A program made the position numbers and the translations under genes. Below, piece by piece: positions 44,215 through 50,794 of a stretch of 64,000 nt of DNA. This stretch comes from Massilia sp. Root133. Its GTDB lineage: Bacteria; Pseudomonadota; Gammaproteobacteria; Burkholderiales; Burkholderiaceae_D. The notes under the pieces are model-generated. The model saw nothing but the letters and a program-made list of their open reading frames with translations. It did not search any database and was not told the origin of the DNA. The stretch's first letter is position 1. Each line of letters begins with the position of its first letter. Location: positions 186,001 through 250,000 of the forward strand of contig NZ_LMEW01000023.1 of assembly GCF_001426525.1 (NCBI RefSeq). Reading direction: 5' to 3'.

Positions 44215-44248
44215 CTCAGCATGGGTTCCCGCTTGCGCGGGAACGACG
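44215..44248. repeat. Single R arm of the palindromic repeat, right of the GIY-YIG gene
   Basis: The arm begins CTCAGCATGGGTTCCC and ends CGCGGGAACGACG. It is the closest match in the window to the reverse complement of the L arm at 43708. It starts five bases after the nuclease stop codon. Its translation in one frame gives MGSRLRGNDG. Confidence 0.9.
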
Positions 44249-44255
44249 GCAGGGT

Positions 44256-44286
44256 AAAAAAACGGAGGCTGCGAGCCTCCGTTTTT
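44256..44286. terminator. Bidirectional rho-independent terminator before purD's end
   Basis: AAAAAAACGGAGGCT at 44256-44270 pairs with AGCCTCCGTTTTT at 44274-44286 around GCG. The A-run on one side and T-run on the other make it work in both directions, ending the nuclease transcript and the purD transcript. Confidence 0.9.
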
Positions 44287-44309
44287 CGTTGTTGCGAGAC
44301 GCTAGGCCA

Positions 44310-45581
44310 TCACGCCTGCTTGATCCCACGCCACCCGATGTCGCGCCGATACTGCGCCCCATTGAAGTGGATCTTCTCGACGGTCTCGTACGCCTGCTTC
44401 TGCGCCATCTTGACGCTGTCGCCCAGGCCGACGACGCACAGCACGCGGCCGCCCGACGTCTGCAGCGTGCCGCCCACGATCTGGGTGCCGGCGTGGAAGG
44501 TGACGCATTCCGGCGTTTCGGCCGGGATGCCGTCGATGATGTCGCCCTTGGCCGGCGCGTCCGGATAACCGGCCGCCGCCATCACGACGCCCACCGCCGT
44601 GCGGCGGTCCCATTCCAGTTCCACCTTGTCCAGGGTGCTGTTGCAGGCGTGTTCCAGCACCGTCACGAAGTCGCTCTTCAGGCGCGTCATGATCGGCTGC
44701 GTTTCCGGGTCGCCCATGCGGCAGTTGAATTCGATGACCTTCGGCACGCCGGCCGCGTCGATCATCAGGCCCGCGTACAGGAAACCGCTGTACGGGATGC
44801 CATCCTTGGCCATGCCCTGGATGGTCGGGTTGATGATCTCGCGCATCACGCGCGCGTGGATCGACGGCGTGACGACCGGTGCCGGCGAGTATGCGCCCAT
44901 GCCGCCCGTGTTCGGGCCCTGGTCGTGGTCCTTCAGGCGCTTGTGGTCTTGCGACGTGGCCAGGGCGACGACGTTCTTGCCGTCGCACATGACGATGAAG
45001 CTGGCTTCTTCGCCGGCGAGGAATTCCTCGATGACGATGCGTGCGCCCGCGTCGCCGAAGCGGTTGCCCGACAACATGTCGTCGGCCGCCTGGTGTGCTT
45101 CTTCCAGGGTCATCGCGACGACGACGCCCTTGCCGGCGGCGAGGCCGTCGGCCTTGATGACGATCGGCGCGCCCTGGGCGTCGATGTAGGCGTGGGCCTG
45201 GGCGACGTCGGTGAATGTCTGGTACTGCGCCGTCGGGATGCCGTGGCGGTGCATGAAGGCCTTGGCGAAGTCCTTCGAGCTTTCCAGCTGGGCCGCTTCC
45301 CTGGTCGGGCCGAAGACCTTCAGGCCGCGCGCGCGGAACAGGTTGACGATGCCGGCCGCCAGCGGCTGTTCCGGGCCGACCAGCGTCAGGTTGACGTGTT
45401 CCGCGACGACGAAGTCGGCCAGCGCGGCCGGGTCGGTGATGTCGATGTTGATCAGGCGCGCATCGCGCGCGGTACCGCCATTGCCCGGTGCGACGTAGAC
45501 CATCTGGACGCGATCGGATTGGGCCAGTTTCCAGGCCAGGGCATGTTCACGGCCGCCAGAGCCGACTACCAGGATTTTCAT
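44310..45581 (-). CDS. purD: Phosphoribosylamine-glycine ligase (GARS)
   Basis: A 423-residue ATP-grasp enzyme for step two of purine synthesis, joining phosphoribosylamine and glycine. The start KILVVGSGGREHALAWKLAQ, the ATP-grasp motif APIVIKADGLAAGKGVVVA and HDQGPNTGGMGAYSPAP, and GVPKVIEFNCRMGDPE, are diagnostic. The ATG at 45581 is chosen over an in-frame start at 45608, as it begins the first strand. Its 5' side lies 16 bp beyond the yebC stop, and they are probably cotranscribed. Confidence 0.97.
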   Translation of the reverse strand: MKILVVGSGGREHALAWKLAQSDRVQMVYVAPGNGGTARDARLINIDITDPAALADFVVAEHVNLTLVGPEQPLAAGIVNLFRARGLKVFGPTREAAQLESSKDFAKAFMHRHGIPTAQYQTFTDVAQAHAYIDAQGAPIVIKADGLAAGKGVVVAMTLEEAHQAADDMLSGNRFGDAGARIVIEEFLAGEEASFIVMCDGKNVVALATSQDHKRLKDHDQGPNTGGMGAYSPAPVVTPSIHARVMREIINPTIQGMAKDGIPYSGFLYAGLMIDAAGVPKVIEFNCRMGDPETQPIMTRLKSDFVTVLEHACNSTLDKVELEWDRRTAVGVVMAAAGYPDAPAKGDIIDGIPAETPECVTFHAGTQIVGGTLQTSGGRVLCVVGLGDSVKMAQKQAYETVEKIHFNGAQYRRDIGWRGIKQA

Positions 45582-45597
45582 GGATTGCTTTCGCTGC

Positions 45598-46323
45598 TTA
45601 CTCTTCAATGACTGCGTTCGTATAGACTTCCTGCACGTCGTCCAGGTTTTCCAGGGCGTCGAGCAGTTTCTGCATCTTGAGCGCGTCTTCGCCGGTGAAC
45701 ACCGTCTCGGTGTCCGGCTTCATGATGACTTCGGCGGAATCGGCCTTGAAGCCGGCCTTTTCCAGGGCTTCCTTGACGCCGGCGAAGGCGTTCGGGTCGC
45801 ACAGCACTTCGAAGCCGCCTTCGTCGTCGGCGATCACGTCGTCGGCACCGGCTTCCAGCGCCGCTTCCATCAGCTTGTCTTCTTCGACGCCGGGTGCGAA
45901 CAGGAACTGGCCCGTGTGCTTGAACATGAACGCGACGGAGCCTTCGGTCCCCATATTGCCGCCGAATTTGCTGAACGCGTGGCGGACTTCGGCCACGGTG
46001 CGCACGCGGTTGTCGGTCATGCAGTCGACGATGATCGCCGCGCCGCCGATGCCATAGCCTTCGTAGCGGATTTCTTCGTAGTTGACGCCTTCCAGGCCGC
46101 CCGAACCGCGCTGGACGGCGCGGTTGACGTTATCCTTCGGCATATTGGCGTCGGCCGCTTTTTCGATGGCGAGGCGCAGGCGCGGGTTGGTGTTGGCGTC
46201 GCCGCCGCCCATGCGGGCAGCGACGGTGATTTCCTTGATCAGTCGGGTCCAGATCTTGCCGCGCTTGGCATCAGTGGCGGCTTTCTTGTGCTTGATGTTG
46301 GCCCATTTGCTGTGTCCAGCCAT
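45598..46323 (-). CDS. yebC: YebC/PmpR-family regulator
   Basis: A 241-residue YebC protein. The start MAGHSKWANIKHKKAATDAK and ARMGGGDANTNPRLRLAIEK are invariant in the family, with GYGIGGAAIIVDCMTDN and the C-terminal ALENLDDVQEVYTNA. Family members bind DNA as regulators in some bacteria and act in translation of proline-rich stretches in others. The gene immediately precedes purD on the minus strand. The identity is certain; which role applies here is open. Confidence 0.95.
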   Translation of the reverse strand: MAGHSKWANIKHKKAATDAKRGKIWTRLIKEITVAARMGGGDANTNPRLRLAIEKAADANMPKDNVNRAVQRGSGGLEGVNYEEIRYEGYGIGGAAIIVDCMTDNRVRTVAEVRHAFSKFGGNMGTEGSVAFMFKHTGQFLFAPGVEEDKLMEAALEAGADDVIADDEGGFEVLCDPNAFAGVKEALEKAGFKADSAEVIMKPDTETVFTGEDALKMQKLLDALENLDDVQEVYTNAVIEE

Positions 46324-46427
46324 GTCGAGTCTTCCTTAGACAGGGAACCTCGGCAAACTGCGATTTTCGAGGTCCCGGGTATTGATAATCCTCGACATTT
46401 TATCATAGCGCATCCGTCTAAATACTG

Positions 46428-47198
46428 TCAGGGAAACAACAACGCCGTGCCCAGTCCGACCAGCCCGAGCCCCGTCGCGCACGCCACCACATGCCCGCCG
46501 GGCAGCAGTTTTTCGGCGAGGATCAGCGCGATGAGCCCGGCGATGACGGGCAGGTTCAGCACGCCGGCCGGCAGCACGAGCGCGAGCAGCAGCCAGCAGC
46601 AGCCCGTGCAATACCGCGCATCCGCGACGCCCATGCGGAACGCGCCCCACATCCCCCGGCGCCAGTGCGTCAGGACGAACGCCAGCGGCGCGCGGCAATT
46701 GTCCAGGCAGGCGTGCTTGGCGGGCGTCCACTGGTAGACCCCGGCCGCGACGAGGGCGAGGGCGCCGACCGTCGGGTGCGCGATGGCCATCGTCTCGTCG
46801 AGCCCGCCGGCGTCGTGCAGCTGCCAGTCGGCCAGCGTCGCGGCGAGGGCGCAGCACGTCCAGACGAACAGATAGCCCAGCATGAACAGGAACGTGGACG
46901 GATAGACCCAGCGCTCGCGCACGAGCCGCTTCACGCGGGCGTACAGCAGCACGGACGGCGCGGCCGCCGGCAGCATCATCGCGGCGATGACGACGGTCCA
47001 CAGCGCCAGCAGGCGCGCGAGGTCGTCCGCGTGGTACGGCCCGACCCGGAAATGGCCCGCGTTACCCGTCCCCAGCGGCGACAGGCGACCGACGCGAAAC
47101 AGCAGATACGCCCAGCACAGCGCCGCGAGCAGCACGAGCAGGGTGAGGACGACGGTGCGGTCGGCACCGGGGCGGCCGACGCCGCTGGCGCGGCTCAT
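46428..47198 (-). CDS. DUF2182 polytopic membrane protein
   Basis: A 256-residue inner-membrane protein with about seven hydrophobic helices. It carries the DUF2182 pattern, including WTVVIAAMMLPAAAPSVLLY, FLFMLGYLFVWTCCA, YQWTPAKHACLDNCRAP and a Cys-rich YCTGCCWLLLAL. These cysteines and histidines suggest metal binding; the family's function is not known and is often described as a predicted metal-binding membrane protein. The ATG at 47198 is chosen because the frame upstream is not protein-like. It is divergent from the EamA-family gene. Confidence 0.8.
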   Translation of the reverse strand: MSRASGVGRPGADRTVVLTLLVLLAALCWAYLLFRVGRLSPLGTGNAGHFRVGPYHADDLARLLALWTVVIAAMMLPAAAPSVLLYARVKRLVRERWVYPSTFLFMLGYLFVWTCCALAATLADWQLHDAGGLDETMAIAHPTVGALALVAAGVYQWTPAKHACLDNCRAPLAFVLTHWRRGMWGAFRMGVADARYCTGCCWLLLALVLPAGVLNLPVIAGLIALILAEKLLPGGHVVACATGLGLVGLGTALLFP

Positions 47199-47365
47199 CG
47201 GGCGCGCGCTCCGGCCGGTTGCATCGTTGCGCTGTGTGCCATGGACATCTCCCGAAAAGTTGAGCTGTGATGCGGTTGAGTATCGACAGCGATTGGACCG
47301 CACCCGGCCGGCTGCGTTCGGAGGCGTCCTCAGCCGGCTATGCGGATTCCCCGTACAATCGTCGG

Positions 47366-48292
47366 ATGAGTAAAACTGCAGCCGACTTACCTGTTGTACC
47401 GACCACACGCCCGGCCGCGCTGGGCGGCCTGGCGATCGCCATCGGCGGTGCCGTTCTGTTCTCCACGAAGGCCATCGTTGCCAAACTGCTGTACCGCTAC
47501 CACATCGACGCCGTCACATTGATCGCGTTCAGAATGCTGTTCTCGCTTCCGGTGTTTGCGGCCGTGGCGGTGTGGAAGATGCGGACCGAGCCGCCGCTCG
47601 CCGTACGCGACCGCTGGCGTCTCGCCGGACTGGGCCTGATCGGCTACTACCTGTCGAGCTACCTCGATTTCCTCGGCCTGCAATACATCTCGGTGGGCCT
47701 GGAACGCCTGATCCTGTTCCTCACGCCCACGTTCGTCCTCCTGATCACGGCGCTCGTCTTCAAGCGCCGCATCGGCCGCGCGGAGTGGATCGCGCTGGCG
47801 CTGTCGTACTGCGGCATCGTGCTCGTGTTCGCGCACGACCTGAAGGGCGGCGGGGGGAGCACGGTCACGGGCTCGCTGCTGGTGCTCGGTTCGGCGGCGT
47901 GCTACGCGGCCTATCTGCTCGGCACGGGCGAGATGGTGCGCCGCATCGGCTCGCTGCGCCTCGTCGCGTACGCGATGTGCGTGTCGAGCGCCGCGTGCAT
48001 CGCGCAATTCTTCATCCTGCGGCCCGCCAGCATGCTGGTGCAGCCGCTGCCGGTTTACGGGCTCTCGCTCGTGAATGGGATATTCTGTACCATCTTCCCC
48101 GTCTTCATGACGATGGCGGCGGTCCAGCGCATCGGTGCGACGACGGCATCCCAGGCCGGCATGATCGGTCCGGTGTCGACGCTGTTCCTGGGCTGGGCGC
48201 TGCTGGGAGAACCGATCACGACCGTGCAACTGGCCGGAACGGGCCTGGTGCTGGGCGGGATCTATTTGCTGTCGAAGAAAAAAACACCCTGA
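47366..48292 (+). CDS. EamA/DMT-family transporter
   Basis: A 308-residue inner-membrane protein with ten helices in two EamA repeats, the second ending near GLVLGGIYLLSKKK. The start MSKTAADLPVVPTTRPAALG at 47366 gives a short cytoplasmic N-terminus before the first helix. The family exports amino acids or other metabolites, but the substrate is not readable. It is followed after 21 bp by mgsA in the same direction, so the pair may be cotranscribed. It differs clearly from the other DMT gene in the sugar locus at 22259. Confidence 0.83.
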   Translation: MSKTAADLPVVPTTRPAALGGLAIAIGGAVLFSTKAIVAKLLYRYHIDAVTLIAFRMLFSLPVFAAVAVWKMRTEPPLAVRDRWRLAGLGLIGYYLSSYLDFLGLQYISVGLERLILFLTPTFVLLITALVFKRRIGRAEWIALALSYCGIVLVFAHDLKGGGGSTVTGSLLVLGSAACYAAYLLGTGEMVRRIGSLRLVAYAMCVSSAACIAQFFILRPASMLVQPLPVYGLSLVNGIFCTIFPVFMTMAAVQRIGATTASQAGMIGPVSTLFLGWALLGEPITTVQLAGTGLVLGGIYLLSKKKTP

Positions 48293-48313
48293 CAAACCGA
48301 AACGGAACGGAAC

Positions 48314-48694
48314 ATGAAACCTCGCATCGCCCTGATCGCCCACGACAAGAAAAAAGACGACATGATCGCGCTCGCCGCCGAGTACGTGGATTTCCTGCGC
48401 GGCTGCACGCTGTCGGCCACCGGCACCACGGGCGGCCGCCTGATCAACGAGCTGGGCCTGGAAGTGACGCGCATGCATTCCGGTCCCGTCGGCGGCGACC
48501 TGCAGATCGGCGCCCAGCTCGTCGAGGGCGAGATCGATTGCGTGATCTTCCTGCGCGACCCGATGACCCCGCAGCCGCACGAACCGGACATCAACGCGCT
48601 GGTCCGCGCCTGCGACGTGCACAACATCCCGTGCGCGACGAACGTGGCGAGCGCCCACCTGGTGCTGTCGCAACTGCAGTCGAAGGCCGACTGA
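48314..48694 (+). CDS. mgsA: Methylglyoxal synthase
   Basis: A 126-residue cytoplasmic enzyme turning dihydroxyacetone phosphate into methylglyoxal and phosphate, a bypass of lower glycolysis. The start RIALIAHDKKKDDMIALA and the phosphate-binding SATGTTGGRLINE, plus MHSGPVGGDLQIGAQ and FLRDPMTPQPHEPDINAL, match the family. This is shorter than E. coli MgsA (152) but normal for other groups. A GGAACGGAAC ribosome site precedes the start. It lies between a transporter and a quinone reductase gene, the latter 18 bp downstream. Confidence 0.95.
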   Translation: MKPRIALIAHDKKKDDMIALAAEYVDFLRGCTLSATGTTGGRLINELGLEVTRMHSGPVGGDLQIGAQLVEGEIDCVIFLRDPMTPQPHEPDINALVRACDVHNIPCATNVASAHLVLSQLQSKAD

Positions 48695-48712
48695 TTCCCG
48701 GGGAGAACGGTC

Positions 48713-49693
48713 ATGACGACGGCAAAGGCGATCCGCTTCGCGCGCACCGGCGGGCCCGAGGTGCTGGAATACGTCGACGTCGAGGTCGGCGATCCCGGCC
48801 CCGGTGAGGCGCGCGTGCGCAACCACGCGATCGGCGTGAATTTCATCGACACGTATTTCCGCTCGGGGCTGTATCCGCTCGATCTGCCGAACGGCCTCGG
48901 CCAGGAAGCGGCGGGCGTCGTCGAGGCGGTGGGCGAGGGCGTCACGCACGTCAAGCCGGGCGACCGCGTCGCGTACGCGGCCCGTCCGAACGGTGCCTAC
49001 AGCCAGCTGCGCGTGATGCCGGCCGACGTGCTCGTGCACCTGCCGGACGCCATCTCGTTCGAGACGGGCGCCGCGATGATGCTGCAGGGGCTGACCGTGC
49101 AATACCTCCTCAAGCAGACCCATGCCGTGCAGCCGGGCGAGACGATCCTGTTCCACGCGGCGGCCGGCGGCGTCGGGCTGATCGCGTGCCAATGGGCGCG
49201 GGCGCTGGGCGTGAACCTCATCGGCACGGTGGGGTCAAACGAGAAAGCGGCGCTGGCGCGGCAGCGTGGGGCGGCGCATGTCATCAACTATCGTGACGAG
49301 GATGTCGTGCAGCGCGTACTGGAGATCACGAACGGCGCAAAGGTGCCGGTCGTCTACGATTCGGTCGGCAAGGACATGTTCACGCGCTCGCTGGACTGCC
49401 TGCGGCCGCGCGGGCTGATGGTCAGCTTCGGCAATTCGTCGGGGCCGGTGCCGCCGTTCGCGCTGAACGAACTGGCATCGCGCGGCTCGCTGTACATCAC
49501 GCGGCCCACGCTGCAGTCGTATGCGGCCACGCGCGCGCAGCGGGACGCGATGGCGGCCGACCTGTTCGACGTCGTGGCGAGCGGTAAAGTGAGCATCGAC
49601 ATCCACCAGCGTTTTCCCCTCGCCGACGCGGCCCAGGCCCACATCGCCCTCGAAGGGCGCCGCACGACGGGCAAGACCATTTTGCTGCCATGA
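48713..49693 (+). CDS. qor: NADPH:quinone reductase, zinc-free MDR family
   Basis: A 326-residue oxidoreductase of the quinone reductase/zeta-crystallin group. The GroES-like half begins IRFARTGGPEVLEYVDVEVG. The nucleotide fold shows ILFHAAAGGVGLIACQWARA. The catalytic zinc ligands of alcohol dehydrogenases are absent. It reduces quinones or reactive carbonyls with NADPH; its position behind mgsA suggests a link to methylglyoxal or related carbonyl stress, which is inference. It overlaps the following 48-codon gene by an ATGA junction. Confidence 0.9.
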   Translation: MTTAKAIRFARTGGPEVLEYVDVEVGDPGPGEARVRNHAIGVNFIDTYFRSGLYPLDLPNGLGQEAAGVVEAVGEGVTHVKPGDRVAYAARPNGAYSQLRVMPADVLVHLPDAISFETGAAMMLQGLTVQYLLKQTHAVQPGETILFHAAAGGVGLIACQWARALGVNLIGTVGSNEKAALARQRGAAHVINYRDEDVVQRVLEITNGAKVPVVYDSVGKDMFTRSLDCLRPRGLMVSFGNSSGPVPPFALNELASRGSLYITRPTLQSYAATRAQRDAMAADLFDVVASGKVSIDIHQRFPLADAAQAHIALEGRRTTGKTILLP

Positions 49694-49836
49694 GAGAATT
49701 TAGCGACGACAACGAACCGCCGATCGATCCGCAACCTGCGGCGGAACCGCACTTCGGGCGCCTGCTCGTGGTGTTGATGCTGGCGGTGCTGCTGATTATC
49801 GGGATTACGTTCCTGTCCGAGGCGTATCTCGGCTAA
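49690..49836 (+). CDS. 48-residue single-pass membrane protein
   Basis: The ATG overlaps the qor stop (ATGA) and gives MREFSDDNEPPIDPQPAAEP. One hydrophobic helix follows (LLVVLMLAVLLIIGITFL), and then SEAYLG before TAA. An acidic Pro-rich cytoplasmic start and a single helix are all that can be seen. The coupled start is good evidence that it is translated. Function is unknown. A palindromic repeat follows its stop after ten bases. Confidence 0.72.
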   Translation: MREFSDDNEPPIDPQPAAEPHFGRLLVVLMLAVLLIIGITFLSEAYLG

Positions 49837-49846
49837 GGTGTCAGCA

Positions 49847-49933
49847 CGTCATTCCCGCGAAAGCGGGAATCCATGCTCCCGAAGTCGCGATTTCTGAGGC
49901 TCAGTATGGGTCCCCGCTTTCGCGGGGACGACG
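49847..49933. repeat. Inverted palindromic repeat, locus 4
   Basis: The L arm at 49847-49880 begins CGTCATTCCCGCGAAAG. The R arm at 49900-49933 begins CTCAGTATGGGTCCCC and ends GGGGACGACG. The two arms lie around a 19-bp spacer in the junction between the 48-codon gene and the convergent DUF4136 gene. The hairpins in each arm have different sequence but stay self-complementary, which shows compensating changes. Confidence 0.88.
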
Positions 49934-49939
49934 GTAGTG

Positions 49940-50578
49940 TCAGCCGTTCTGCCGCGGCTCCTGCTTCAACTCGATCACGCGCGACCCGCCATTCGGCCCC
50001 GGGAACCCCTCGAACGCACTCTGCACGAGGGCCGGCATCACGACCGGCGTCGACATCTGCCGGCTCACGTTACGCACCGTGACGTCGAACAGGCGCTTGC
50101 CATCCGCGGCCGACGCGATCGACAGCTGCAACTGGCGGTGGTAGCGGTGTTCTTCCTGCACGTCATAGGCCGGCACCGGACCCCAGAACGGATCGTAGAA
50201 CGGGCTGTACCAGCCGCCCCAGTAGCGCCGGCGCCAGCCCATGTAGGCGAAGCGGGGCGAGTAGTACGTCGGCGCGAAGGTCGGGTACAGCACCTGCGTG
50301 GGCACGTCGATGGTCGAGAAGCGCATCGACACCTTCAGCGCGGGCGACCCCTGCGCCTCGTGGAAGCCGAGGCGGGCGAGCTGGGCGCGCACGAGGTTTT
50401 CGTAGCTCTGCAGCTCCAGCGTGTTGTCCTGCGGAGGCGGCGTCTCGAACGCATAGCTCTTGTCGGGCAGCTGGGCGGGCCACTGGTTGAAGGTGGTGAC
50501 GTCACTGCGGATCGTCGTCGCGCAGCCGCCCAGCAACAGGCTCAGCGATGCGACCGCCGTGATCATGGTACGTTTCAT
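49940..50578 (-). CDS. DUF4136 lipoprotein
   Basis: A 212-residue lipoprotein with signal MKRTMITAVASLSLLLGG and lipobox Cys19. The body begins TTIRSDVTTFNQWPAQLPDK, has a Tyr/Trp-rich middle (MGWRRRYWGGWYSPFYDPFW), and ends with the DUF4136 pattern VVMPALVQSAFEGFPG. Members are envelope lipoproteins of unknown function. The ATG at 50578 begins the signal; an upstream in-frame start adds four residues. It is divergent from pepN across a 216-bp region that holds direct repeats. Confidence 0.83.
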   Translation of the reverse strand: MKRTMITAVASLSLLLGGCATTIRSDVTTFNQWPAQLPDKSYAFETPPPQDNTLELQSYENLVRAQLARLGFHEAQGSPALKVSMRFSTIDVPTQVLYPTFAPTYYSPRFAYMGWRRRYWGGWYSPFYDPFWGPVPAYDVQEEHRYHRQLQLSIASAADGKRLFDVTVRNVSRQMSTPVVMPALVQSAFEGFPGPNGGSRVIELKQEPRQNG

Positions 50579-50676
50579 GACGAGCTCCATCTATTCGGTT
50601 CCCGATGTGTCGGGTTTCAATTCCTGTAATCGGTCTTGTTCAGGAGACCATATTATTCCTGATGCGTGTTGTACGT

Positions 50677-50720
50677 CGATACATTTACGCGTGGTTACTA
50701 CCTGTACATGGCGATACATT
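50677..50720. promoter_or_regulatory. Two CGATACATT direct repeats between DUF4136 and pepN
   Basis: CGATACATT occurs at 50677-50685 and again at 50712-50720, each preceded by GTAC. The 35-bp spacing is about 3.3 helical turns. The pair lies in an A+T-rich divergent gap with likely promoters in both directions. A regulator site is possible, but no known consensus was matched. Confidence 0.3.
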
Positions 50721-50794
50721 CGAAAGGTACGGATCGTGGTGTAAAGCTGTTGGTAAAATAAGCATCCCACCAACGGCTTTGCGGACTCCCGACC

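Larger units (their letters stand above)
43708..44248 (+). mobile_element. Candidate GIY-YIG-encoding element bounded by 34-bp inverted arms
   Basis: The outer L arm (43708-43741) and outer R arm (44215-44248) are reverse complements with 32 of 34 matching positions. Between them lie the degenerate inner R arm and the GIY-YIG gene, which is lower in GC than its neighbours. The R arm begins five bases after the nuclease stop. This layout is what an autonomous parent of the short arm-spacer-arm copies would look like. No target-site duplication was identified, and movement is inferred, not shown. Confidence 0.35.
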
